A stretch of DNA of 27,746 nt from Chara braunii (Eukaryota; Streptophyta; Charophyceae; Charales; Characeae). The notes beneath the pieces are model-generated. The model saw only the letters and a program-made list of their open reading frames with translations, was not told the DNA's origin and made no database searches. This document shows, piece after piece, positions 18,374 through 27,746 of the stretch; position 1 is the first letter of the stretch, and each line of letters starts with the position of its first letter. Where the stretch lies: assembly GCA_003427395.1 (NCBI GenBank), contig BFEA01000456.1, forward strand, positions 309,652-337,397, written 5' to 3'. The position numbers were made by a program, and so were the translations under genes.

Positions 18374-19010
18374 TCTCAGCTCCTCTTTGATACGAAAACA
18401 ATCCGTCTCAACTCTCTACGAGAGGGTACCCCCCTATCCAGACAGTAGGTAAGCAGCCACGCGAGCTCAACAACAGTCGTCCTAAACTGAGTCGCCCTTC
18501 GGATCACGCCTACCAACCTCTGGTGCCTACTCTCGTCGCCAAAGATAGCCCTCGTTAGGAATCTAGGCACAACCACAGTTCTTACGGACGAGGTTCTAGG
18601 AAGCTTCCAGTCATAGGCGTATCTGACCGTCTACCTAGCAATAATGTCAGCTTTGGTGCCCTCTGAGAACTCACGACACAGTCGTGCTCCAAACTTTCGT
18701 CTTAGAGATGCCAGACATAGGAGGGCGCGGCGACGCCTGGCAATGTCAATTACCAAGAACTTCCATTCCCCCTCCGACAGATACAGCCTGGCACTCACCT
18801 CTGCCCAAAGCGGCTCGCTTTCCCTATCCCTTCTAACACAAGGTCTAAGTTCGCACTCTACTCTCGCCCATACAAATACGCCGTCTCGTACTATCAACCC
18901 TTGTTCTATGACCGACGGATACTTGCTTGACCCTTCCAGCGACAAACTGATTATCTCGTTCCGCCTGTTCTCCCCGGCGAGACGCTCCCAGTGTACACTC
19001 TCAGATTGTT
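18374..19010 (-). pseudogene. degenerate ORF-A homologue (right element)
   Basis: Open on the minus strand from just after a stop at about 19011 to a TAG at 18631, then open again in another frame to 18376. Recognisable pieces in order: VFVWARVE, EVSARLYLSEGEWKFLVIDIA, then VVVPRFLTRAIFGDESR and VVELAWLLTYCLD. They match LVWIKSGW, ERVRLYISLEYLQAIIINLA, PMFIINEAFGWRSR and LLIYYLYLEIG of ORF-A. The protein similarity is low but colinear over nearly 200 residues. No ATG is obvious in the open part. It is inactivated by the stop and shift. Confidence 0.6.
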
Positions 19011-19011
19011 G

Positions 19012-19753
19012 AGCTCACAGACCCCCACGACAGGTCCCCACTGATCACTCCTGCATCCCCTCAAGACGTCAACAGACCTAGGGAAGAATCGCCCTCTAGC
19101 GTATCTCCCCCCACCCTCGTGTCAAGAAGGAGGTCGGATCAATGTACCATTGTCGCTGGCCTACCTCCTACGTCGCGACCTTAACACGAGTTGGCCAACT
19201 CATGTGGCCTAGGGTGGACCGAAGTCACACGCGAATGAAGGGGCGTTGTTTCACTCGTGCATCCTCAGAATCCTATCCATGCCTCTACTCGGCCCACCTC
19301 AGGCATGGTCTCTCTTCCCGACTCGTGCAGTGAATCAATCCCCCCAGCTATCCATCAGGATCAGCTAGCCTATTTAGTCCCTTCCCAACTCCTTGCAGAT
19401 CCGGGGCGCTTCTCCCCTGCCCTTCAATACCTCCAGTTCATCCCTGCTCACGATTTTCTCTCTCAGAGTCAAATCAGGATAGACTGACCCAAGGGTAGGG
19501 AAAAATCAGAATCATTCCTCTCAATCACAAGGTTACAGCAAGAAGGAAATGCATGAAATAATGAAATGCAGAAATCAAATTCTCACCCAAGAATGTTGAT
19601 CACAAGCCGGTCGTGTGTCGTCCGCTCACTCACACCCGTGCCGCTCCTGCACATGCCAATAGATACATGGCGTAAATATCAAGTGATAACTCCAGCTACG
19701 AATCCTCTTTGCCTCAGCGGTTACAAGTGAACCGAAGTCCCGAGAGGCAGCCT
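19012..19753 (-). other. leader region of right element, no supported gene
   Basis: It lies between the right PBS and the ORF-A homologue. Short frames are open, but none resembles the left leader ORF (5061-5491) or any family I know. Confidence 0.5.
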
Positions 19754-19771
19754 TCCGCGGCAACGGCGCCA
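19754..19771 (-). other. primer binding site, tRNA-Asp type (right element)
   Basis: On the minus strand it reads TGGCGCCGTTGCCGCGGA, one mismatch to the tRNA-Asp PBS. It starts one base after the CA (19774-19773) that ends the right LTR. It shows the right arm is the 5' end of a second element facing left, not a 3' LTR of the first. Confidence 0.85.
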
Positions 19772-19960
19772 CTGTCGACCGGTATCCGCCGACACGCCGT
19801 CCAAACCCTATACGTCGCGCCGTGTCGGACGGGGCTCCTGTAACCTGCACGGACCACGTTAGTCCATATCCACACAAACACTGACCATAACAAACCCGAG
19901 ACAAAAATCCGAATAGTACACAAGTCACAGCCCTGGCATGAATAAAACGATCATTCTCAT

Positions 19961-20203
19961 TCAGTCCAAAACAATTGGGTCCATAATACTGTTTCCTGTC
20001 CCAAGCGTATGTTCCGCCCCTAAGTCTGAGAAATCAGTTTGAGTGCCTATGGATCTGGTCATCAGCCTGGGTCTAATCCTCCTCCCGATCAGGTGCCGCT
20101 GGTATCGTGCCCGTTGATCCCAAGGAACTGTGCTAGAACTCTCCGTATCTAAAGTCACCTCTCTGGCCCACTGGGGCCAAAGCTCGAGGTCAACCTTGAC
20201 CAT
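19961..20203 (-). other. unassigned open frame inside the right-LTR extra block
   Basis: 80 codons from ATG 20203, with a composition that looks protein-like (MVKVDLELWPQWAREV, then a run of Arg, then SIGTQTDFSDLGAEH). No family is recognised and the block is absent from the left LTR. It may be a captured coding fragment or chance. Confidence 0.3.
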
Positions 20204-20283
20204 GCCTCCCTGAGATGTTGTAGATACTCACGACTTAGTGCCCTCACCAGTTGACTCTGATCACAAACACCTCTTCAAGAAAA

Positions 20284-20421
20284 ACCCACTTCACGAAGTT
20301 TCTCTTCAGAAGGCCCGCTTCACGAAAGTATCTCTTCGGAAAACCCGCTTTACAAAAGTACCTCTTCGGAAAGCCCGCTTCACAAAAGTACCTCTTCGGA
20401 AAGCCCGCTTCGAAAGCCCGC
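20284..20421 (-). repeat. 30-bp tandem repeat, about 4.5 units
   Basis: CCCGCTT recurs at 20314, 20344, 20374 and 20404, an exact 30-bp period. The unit is CCGCTTCACAAAAGTACCTC followed by TTCGGAAAGC. Being a multiple of three it stays open in several frames (10-residue repeats), which explains the overlapping open frames here. It lies at the edge of the block missing from the left LTR. Confidence 0.95.
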
Positions 20422-20987
20422 TGTCGCACGCGGCGGTCCCACACCCAGACGTAAAGTAGTTTTTGGTGTTGGACCTCACGGTCGTGTCGCGCAAAAGTTT
20501 TCTTTGTCACTTTACACAGTACCAACTCCGACCGTGTGCGCGTGCTATACCTCTCGCGACACTTACGACAGATTAGGGTCCCGCACGGTACAACATTACC
20601 TCCACCTGCGGGAGCTGTCACCATCCCTTAGGTGGGCGTATCCGTGCTGAGCTATTGACCCACATACGGAGGTTTTTACATGCAATCGCAGAGGTAGGCC
20701 AACCGAGGGCGTTTTCTCGATCGCCGTAGCATAGGCATACGCGCGGTAGAACGTCTTAAGACTGACCCGTATGTCGAGCCCCGAGGTGCTAACTCTCAGG
20801 ACCGACTATCTAATCAGGTCGACTTCTCGGACAGTCTTCCACGCTTAGCTAACTATGATAATGACTCAATGTTTTGCTCATCATGTCAGAATGTCAGGGT
20901 CGATTCCCTTTGTAGTCTCCTATTCTCTCGAACAGAAGCCTAGACAAATGACTTTCCGATCCTGACCAACCACGATGCTATTCACAA

Positions 20988-20989
<2 letters not shown>

Positions 20990-21021
<32 letters not shown>
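20990..21021. repeat. (TA)n microsatellite in right LTR
   Basis: Pure TA run at the place corresponding to the shorter TATATA segment at 4312-4321 of the left LTR. Confidence 0.95.
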
Positions 21022-21023
<2 letters not shown>

Positions 21024-22059
21024 GTTTATATGTAAATCAAGGGAGCTGACTGAGCGGTGAACCTCACTTTCACGATTGTCGTGTCCCTTTGCCCAAATTT
21101 CTCAGACGATCCCAAACTCAGAAGAGAGCACAAATTTGTCCAACACCTGTGCAAATGCAAGAAAACCACATACACGCATACAGATGCAGACACAGAATGT
21201 GCTACAAGCATCAACCTTTAATCCATTCATAGCAAGCCACTCACACCCCAAACCCTTGAAAACAACATTCCTTCCTAACCCTGACTCCTTTTACCCCAGC
21301 CCCACACATTTCGAAGACTCCTGAGTGTGATTTGGACAATTTAGGCATAGATACAGGGGAAAGATTTATCTGTTCCCTTCTTAGGTCTTGTCTAAGGTGT
21401 GGGTGTCAAGCCATGGTGGAAGTTGAGTCGGAGTTTTACCGACCTGTTATCCAGAGATAACAAAATTTGCAGTTTCTTATGGATTTCTTCCGTAGTCTTT
21501 TCCAAGAGGCGAAACCTGTACACACAACACAGTCCAAGAGAAACTTAACATCTCTCTTCCTAAATGTGATCTAGGAAGTCCCTTATAGACTCTGTGCCTT
21601 CTGTCTGACTCCTATCCTTAACTAATTGTTTGGGTTGTTGCCCTTTCGCTTCAGGTAGTGAATAATAATCCACTTCCTCTTTTACTGTCGTACCAACTCT
21701 ACATATTCTCCTCACTATTTCATTCTTATCTCTTTGGGATTATCTTGTCTGAGTTCCCTTTCTTCCTACAACACATATGAACACATCACCAATCCAATCT
21801 GTGGAAATGAATCTCATGGAAGGAATCAGACAAATGAATATCCTCTCTCCGAGGCAAAATCTCACTTATCCTTTCTCAGTAGAATCAGAGACAGTTAGTT
21901 AGGACTGAACAATGCTGATCGTTGAGAAAGTTAGCGGTGGTATGGCAGACCATTCAGGACATATCCATCTGTTATTGGAGCTTTGTTTGACAAAGACAAC
22001 TTGGTGGGCCTTGGCCCCTGTGTGCCAAACACATTTAGCGGTAGGCTTATCCTATGGTT

Positions 22060-22575
22060 TGTCACTCATAAGGCAAGTATCCCTGAAACCTCACTACTCT
22101 TATATCAGACTAGTCACTGATAAGGCAGGATTTCCCTGCTACTCTTATCACTGGCTAGCCCTCAATAAGGCGGGTGTCCAAGGATCCTTGCTATTTTTAT
22201 CACTAACTAAGCGCTAGGATGTTTATTGATAAGGCAGATGTCCTTGAAACCTCACTACTCTTATATCAGACTAGTCACTGATAAGGCAGGATTTCCCTGC
22301 TTCTCTTATCACTGGCTAGCCCTCAACAAGGCAGGTGTCCAAGGATCCTTACTACTCTTACCACTGAATGAATGTTAGGTTTGATCAATGATAAGGCAGG
22401 TGTCCTTGAAACCTTACAACTCTTATGTCAGACTAGTCGCTGATAAGACAGGATTCCCCTGCTACTCTTATCAGTGGCTAGCCCTCAATAAGGCGGGTGT
22501 CCAAGGATCTTGCTCTTACCACTGACCAAATGTAAAGCTCACCGGAGTTAAGGCACGCTGTCCCTGCTAGTCTTA
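22060..22575 (-). repeat. GATAAG tandem array of the right LTR, 162-bp higher-order unit
   Basis: Subunits of about 45-65 bp each start with a (G/A)ATAAGGCAGG-like core (about 22066, 22121, 22165, 22229, 22280, 22326, 22391, 22442, 22487, 22551). Every third subunit matches best (22066, 22229, 22391), giving a period of about 162 bp. In reverse complement the core and the CTTATCA/TGATAAG ends match the left 60-bp array, but the sequence between is diverged and the array was reorganised. Confidence 0.9.
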
Positions 22576-23337
22576 CCTCCACATAAGCCTTATTGATAGA
22601 TCAAGTTATCGCTTTCGATGACACTTGTGCCTTGAATCGTTACTAGTTTGAAAAATCATGCTGGATCAGATGCATAATGAGAGATGATCAGTGTGATCCA
22701 TGGCAATAGCAAGCTCAAATCAAGATACCCACCATCATTTAGATGGAGTGTTGAGAGAATGATCGTGAGAGGTTGGTGGCTTGTATCCATACCTCTCAAT
22801 CAATGCCCACAACAAGATTGTTGTATCCAGAATCAATCGATTTCCACTCAGCCACCCTTTTCTGTACCCGCAATCCAAGACCTTTGTACATCCCTTAACC
22901 TTTGAACGGTTTATCGATCCTGAATTCCTAACCTTTATGAGCATGATTGCGGATGGTAGCCCGTTATGTTCTAAAATAACAATTGGGTTAGAGTAACGTA
23001 CCTCGTCGTTCCTTGCCTCCAGAGTTCCGCCTTAACTCCGGCAGAGCTCCCGCAATCGTCCTGTTACATGAATCAAATGTGGAAAGGAGTCCATTTGCGC
23101 ATGAGTCCTGATCTAAGTAAGCCATTTGAAAATACTATTTCACTCATGTTGCTAGAAGATGGTTATGTGCTTATGTGGGGTGTAGGCATGGGAAAGCGAA
23201 GGAGGATGAAGGATATAAGAGCCGTCATACTTGTTGGCGCCCCTCCCTCGCTCTGTTGCTTCGCACCCCTGTCCGATTCTGATTCCTATTCTAGTATGTG
23301 GCGCCAGTGGCAATAGTGGCAATGATAATAATAGTAA

Positions 23338-23344
23338 ATATAAC

Positions 23345-23412
<68 letters not shown>

Positions 23413-23435
23413 CACTAATAATAATAACCATGATA
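23338..23435. repeat. (AAT)n microsatellite at the outer edge of the right LTR
   Basis: Long run of AAT triplets with a few AAC/GAT interruptions. It is the inverted counterpart of the (TTA)n run at 1913-1964. The frame open through it is an Asn or Ile string and not a gene. Confidence 0.97.
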
Positions 23436-23654
23436 ATAATAGTGGTGTGATTGATATCCAACCCCAAGCTGCAAGACCATTTCATCGTCTGAGTAGTTGT
23501 CTACGAGCAGCTAACACCATAGTACCAGCCAGACAGAGCAATATAACGATATAATGAGCCAACGCCCAGTTATACTGCTTGCCTACCCTCCAAATCTCGC
23601 ACTCACGCAACATGCCTATTTTGATAGTGAAGTCCAATCTATATGACATCATGA
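23436..23654. other. unassigned spacer
   Basis: No gene and no clear similarity to the left flank. It marks where the inverted homology ends on the right. Confidence 0.5.
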
Positions 23655-24393
23655 CTTAGTGCAGACTGCGATTGTATGCCGGGTATGTTTTCTCTTTCCT
23701 CTTTCTCTATTTTTCTTTCTCTCCGTCTGTCTCACTCTTTGTGCGTATGTGTCTCTCTCTGCGTATTGCTGCGTTCGTTACGGGCTGTGTCCCATTGCGT
23801 ATGCCACAGTCTGTGTTCCATGTATGCGTGACCATGGTGAATCCGAGGTGCAATGCCATGTGGTCGGCGACACCAGACCAGTCAGTCCTAATCCAGCCTA
23901 GCAAGTACCGTCTGGGACTGTGTACATCGTGGTCAGGGAAATAGGACAGACCATTGAGTCACAAAAGTAAAATCAAGAGGTTGTGCCCAGCCATTCATTC
24001 ATTCCTGCGGAGCCATGAGGAAGCGCTGTCTCAGCGCCCTGCGCGCGGTGGTTTACAACGTGCAGAGGGAGAGAGACGAAGCACAACCATCGTTCATACG
24101 GTAGGGACCATCACAACTTCCGTCGTCCATGGTTAAGGCAAATGGTACGTGTGCATGTGAGCAGCGTATTGTTGGCTGCTGAGCTGGCATAGCCAGTTGA
24201 AAGCGAACTCTTGTCCGGTTGCCATATCTCTGAGTGTCGTGGGTCGTCAGTTCGCTGTGAAGCCTGTTCGCAGGTCCAAGAAGCTAGGGAGAAAACAAGT
24301 CAGACTGTTATAATAATAATAATAATAATAGTAATAATAATAATGATAATAATAATAATAATATTAATAATGATAATAGTAATAATAATAATG

Positions 24394-24427
<34 letters not shown>

Positions 24428-24725
24428 TAATAATAAAAATAATGATGCAGGACACGAGCAAGAGTGAGCATCAGAAACCAAACAACATCACACCCATGAG
24501 ACCAGACAGCCGTGACCTTGGGTTTGTAGTAGCGTTGCATCACGAGTTTCACCTAATAAGAACACACCAAGAGTTCATAATTGACAATGCTGAACTAGTT
24601 CCACCATCATCAACGAAGGACCAGAGTTGATAACCTACTTGGCGTCCGGTGCCCAGACTAAGTATGGAAGATCGTATCTAGCTGACGCCAACAACTTCTC
24701 TACCACGAGCAGATCTCAGTCAATG
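23655..24725 (+). mobile_element. repeat-family copy 1 (leader, AAT run, body), unclassified
   Basis: This copy has two parts separated by an AAT run. The leader (about 23660-24290, with a C/T-rich start) contains CATAGCCAGTTG...TCCGGTTGC near 24190-24225. The body (about 24450-24725) contains TTGACAATGCTGA and GTTGATAACCT. Both recur in the same orientation farther right. No coding domain is recognised. It could be a non-autonomous retroelement or LTR fragments. Confidence 0.55.
24310..24447. repeat. (AAT)n microsatellite inside repeat-family copy 1
   Basis: AAT triplets with GAT and AGT interruptions, directly before the body segment. The equivalent place before the next body copy has a shorter AAT run (25375-25413). 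Confidence 0.96.
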
Positions 24726-25374
24726 TAGCTTGTGTTAGGTGTCGGGTACGTTTCTCATGCTACATTCTCATTCTCCCTTGTTATCCTTCATATTTCCCTT
24801 CACTTACAACCTCGCGCCTCACTACACAGATACCACTTATACCCAAAGAACACCCTGCGTCCCACCCAGCTCACAGCGGAGCAGCTCGGCTATGGCTGCC
24901 TGCTACTTCTTGCTCACCCGTGAGAGAGTGAGTCCCAGCCAGCCAGCAAATAGCGCAGCAGCGCTCGCGCAACATGCAGCCAACACCCGAATGCCGAATG
25001 AGGAGGCAGGCCCTTCCCTATATCGAAGTGGCCTGCCTGCGTCCAGTCAAGGAAGCTTCCGGTAGGCCCCGGTAGGCACAGACCCAGACCTCACACGCAG
25101 GCCCAGGGCCTGATGGTTGCATGTGCCCAACTGCCCTTGGCCTGCTCACGGCCTTTTTCACGCGTCTGGCCCAGGTCACCATTCAGATACATTTGCAAAT
25201 TATGGCCCGGGCCTGGGCGCCTTCAACCAACTGGCGCAGCGCAACTGTCTGAATTTCACCAGTTGCGGGGTACCCTGAAATCGAGGCCCTGAGGGCCTGT
25301 CGCGCCTGCCTTCACTTAGGGCGGCCGCCATACTGCAAAAAGGGCCCCGGAGGGGCTGAGCGGGCATAGCCTTG
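24726..25374. other. intervening GC-rich DNA, no supported gene
   Basis: It separates two copies of the body segment. From about 25025 it is rich in GGCCTG and GCCCAGG words. The frame at 24739-25065 (108 codons) is Ser/Ala-rich with no recognisable domain. Confidence 0.45.
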
Positions 25375-26300
25375 CAATAATAATAATAATAATAATAAAA
25401 TAATAATAATAATATGTAAGATAGATGAAAACAACGAACTTCAGAAAAACAACATTATTTACACGAAGTCTGATAGTAGTGACCTCAAGCCAACAAAAAA
25501 CTTCATCACTAGTTTCATAAAATAAGAGCACAGCAAAAACTCATAGTTGACAATGCTGAGATGGTCTTGTCATCATTATTAACGAAGAACCAACGTTGAT
25601 AACCTGCCCGGTGCTCGGTGCCCTGAGTACATGCGGCAGATCCTCTAGCCTAGACTACAGCCGAGTGATGACTACAACAACTTTCTGAAGTACAAGCATG
25701 CAGCGAGCAATGTTGCCTGTTTCCTGCCCCTGTTTTCGTCTGTGTCCCCAGTATTACTGTATCCCTGTTTGTTTCCCGCTGTGTCCCAGTATCTAACGAC
25801 CGTGAGTCTATGCGTGTGTTCTCAGAGTGTGTTCGTGGGGTACCCAGGGTGATCCAGTGTGTGATCAGCGAGTTGTTTGGGCGCACAGTCGCCATAGCCA
25901 ATTGCATGAGAACGCTTATCCGGTTGCGATTCTCTGAGTATTGTACGGGTTCATGTCGCCAGTTTATTGTGTCGCGGTTTAAATGCAGGCAAAGTATGAA
26001 TGAGACAAGTCTGTCTGCTATCTGGACGAAGCACAGAAATCCTAACCACAAGATCATACTGAAGTCCAATTAGTCATAGCCAGAGCAGATAGCACTTTGG
26101 AATCGAGTAACCATCCATTTGAGAATGATACAGCAGAATCGTGAGTCACTGCTCAAGCTTAATCGGGCAACACCACAGCATAACTCAATGTAGCTCTCTT
26201 TCTTGAATGTCCCTGGTGTCCTATCTAGCACTCAATACCCAGTCTATGAATATCCAGCCTAGGCTGTAGTGCTGTTGATGATTTTCAACAGTTTTCTGAA
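25375..26300 (+). mobile_element. repeat-family copies 2 and 3 (body, leader, body fragment)
   Basis: The AAT run at 25375-25413 is followed by a body (25414-25690) with TTGACAATGCTGA (about 25546) and GTTGATAACCT. Then comes a leader-like part with CATAGCCAATTG...TCCGGTTGC (about 25893-25927), then part of a third body (about 26060-26300) whose CCTAGGCTGTAG...TTTTCTGAAG stretch matches CCTAGACTACAG...CTTTCTGAAG at about 25648-25690. Direct orientation throughout. No protein is supported. Confidence 0.5.
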
Positions 26301-27746
26301 GCTTGGGCAGGTCTCTACCTCTGCCGCACGTTGTCGGAGGGCGCGGTATCCCGACCCTCCTCTGTGTACCAAGTCCATGCTTGGTACCAGTCCTCGCTCT
26401 GATGATCCAACCTGTGGAAGTGTCATGGACCTCTGCTGTTTCTAGTATCTAGGTTGTACCTCGGCGCGGACCGGTTCCCGTGAAGTTGCCCTCAACAAAA
26501 GGGTGCGACACAGGACCTTCCTTTGGTCCACGCAGGCTCGGCGCCCTGCTGTACAGCAGAGCACAACCGGCCTGTAACCGTGGTAGCCGCCGGGTCTGCC
26601 CTGGAACGCAAAGGCAAAAGGGTTATCGCAGTCTTTTCTGCTATGCGCCGAGTGCCCTGTTGCCAAGTTATAGGTTAGGTGCAAGGGGTAGAAGTCGCTG
26701 TCGGGGAAGGGAAAGAGAGACAGAAGAGTAAAACGTCAAGTTTAGAACTCGTTTTCCCTGGCGTGTGGAAGTCTGGTGACCTCAGGTTGCTGTGATGCTA
26801 TAGTTTCCTTTCCAATTCTGGATTGCCGTCATCATAATCATTATTATTATTATTACTCCTAAAATTCCCTATTCTCGGCTTTCCGTCTGTCGGTCTGTCA
26901 CTTTGTAGGAAAAAGGGGCGTCGATTCGGGTTTTGGACCGTAGCTGCGGTCTTACGGCCTTAGTTTATTGATCCTCTTTAAATCATCTGTATCAGGTCTG
27001 CTTGTCCGAACCGCGCGGACCCCGATGGCCACGTTAAGAGGCAGATACAGTGAAAACGAAATAAAAAGAAAGAAAAGAAAAGAAATAGGAAAAGAAGGAA
27101 AATGGAATCTCAGACTCGTGTGTGAGCTCAGGGTGCGGTTCAGCTGAGGCTGATGCACAAAGAGATTCTTGGGACGCAGTCTTTTCCTTTTCCTTTTTTT
27201 TTTTTTTGTAGTCATTATCATTATTTTATTCTTATTCTTATTATTATTTAGTTCTCTAATTTTGAATTCTAGTTGTTGGCCTGTCCTTTCGCGGGAAGCC
27301 AACGGTTCGTATTTCGAACTCGGCGACTCACAGCCTAAGTAGGCCGACCCCATGCATATTGTGTGTGGGCTAGCTTTGGTATAGCGTAGTGTGGTAAGGC
27401 CCCAAAAGAAGGGCGATCCGCGGCTGCATTGGTAGGAGGAATATCACCCCCTTGGGCCCCTACAAAGGGTCATAACCCCCCTCCTTGCCATCGAACACGG
27501 GTACCCGTCGGGTATAGGCCAACGCGTACGTCTTAAAGAAAGAAAAATGCTTGTTAATGTCCCGTTATGGGACTTCAGAGATTGGGCTGTGGTCACATCG
27601 TGATGATTAGTGGCTTGACGGCAGCATAGCGATTTCGAACCATACCTTGACCGTTGAGTTTTCGGTTTCGAATTATTCAGTTTTTATTTTGCTTTATATT
27701 TTGGAATATTAAGACTAGTAAAAACAGGGCCAGAGCAGAACTCTTC
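26301..27746. other. unassigned DNA to window end
   Basis: Contains short ATT runs (about 26837-26853 and 27215-27250), a purine-rich AAAGAAA tract (about 27060-27100) and a T-run (about 27187-27208). Open frames at 26442-26731 and 26952-27353 have no recognisable domain; the latter is Lys/Arg- and Phe/Leu-rich because it reads through these tracts. The parts after the two ATT runs look weakly alike (a CTGTC...TTTCG stretch followed by TTCG), perhaps another pair of old repeats. No tRNA-like fold was found around the TTCGAA motifs at about 27315 and 27635. Confidence 0.5.

Larger units (their letters stand above)
19773..23295 (-). mobile_element. 5' LTR of right Ty3/Gypsy-type element (minus orientation)
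   Basis: Colinear, inverted homology to 1974-4791 in many blocks, with the same order of landmarks: TTA microsatellite edge, GCGGGA.CTCTGC.GGAGTT block (22996-23059), GATAAG array, GGATAACAGGTCGGTA block (near 21440-21460), TA-rich site, and the block with the CACCTGCGGGAG element near 20610. It ends in CA at 19773 before the PBS. It is about 0.7 kb longer than the left LTR, because the block at 19773-20430 has no counterpart on the left. The 5' end is uncertain. Several blocks differ enough that the two copies are clearly old. Confidence 0.72.

Noticed and set aside
1974-23295. DNA transposon with very long terminal inverted repeats (Maverick/Polinton-like)
   Set aside because: The inverted arms fit retroelement 5' ends better: CA end plus tRNA-Asp PBS in each, gag with CCHC knuckle and Gypsy-type integrase. 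No DNA polymerase B, ATPase or capsid gene is seen.
23152-23554. Poly-Leu, poly-Ile and poly-Asn open frames
   Set aside because: They are produced by the AAT microsatellite at the LTR edge.
27584-27660. Possible tRNA gene because of a TTCGAA motif
   Set aside because: No acceptor, D or anticodon stems can be folded around it on either strand.

Overview
The window looks like transposon-rich, gene-poor nuclear DNA of a eukaryote, not a prokaryotic or organellar region. It holds no tRNA, rRNA, CRISPR or recognisable host gene. The evidence is decayed Ty3/Gypsy-type gag and integrase sequences, LTR-like arms with tRNA-Asp primer binding sites, many (TTA)n/(AAT)n, (AG)n and (TA)n microsatellites, a six-kilobase minisatellite, and a short CCCTAAA-type (plant-like telomeric) tract. 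The tRNA-Asp primer and the CCCTAAA motif fit a plant or streptophyte alga best. That placement is inference and weak.

Layout. 1-1912 is GA-rich low-complexity and unassigned DNA. 1974-4791 is a long LTR in plus orientation; it carries a 60-bp GATAAG tandem array and ends in CA two bases before a tRNA-Asp PBS at 4794. It is followed by a broken leader ORF (5061-5491), two intact paralogous ORFs of an unknown family (ORF-A 5719-6399, ORF-B 6620-7324), a gag pseudogene (7483-9291), a ~92-bp minisatellite of about 68 units (9299-15545) sitting where protease/RT/RNase H should be, and a broken integrase (15568-17009).

From about 17.4 kb the same module appears again on the minus strand, reading towards the first: LTR 23295->19773, PBS 19771->19754, then degenerate homologues of ORF-A and ORF-B ending near 17.6 kb, followed by a fragment matching the LTR 3' end. 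The window is therefore dominated by two old, related LTR elements in convergent orientation, forming an imperfect inverted repeat of more than 5 kb per arm. 23.6-26.3 kb is a cluster of direct repeats of another family linked to (AAT)n tracts. 26.3-27.7 kb is unassigned.

The most notable content is the ORF-A/B protein family. It lies between PBS and gag, is duplicated in tandem, is conserved in order in both elements, and stays fully open in the left element although gag and integrase beside it are riddled with stops and frameshifts. Each of ORF-A, ORF-B and gag is preceded by a similar T/G-rich block ending in AG that resembles a 3' splice site.
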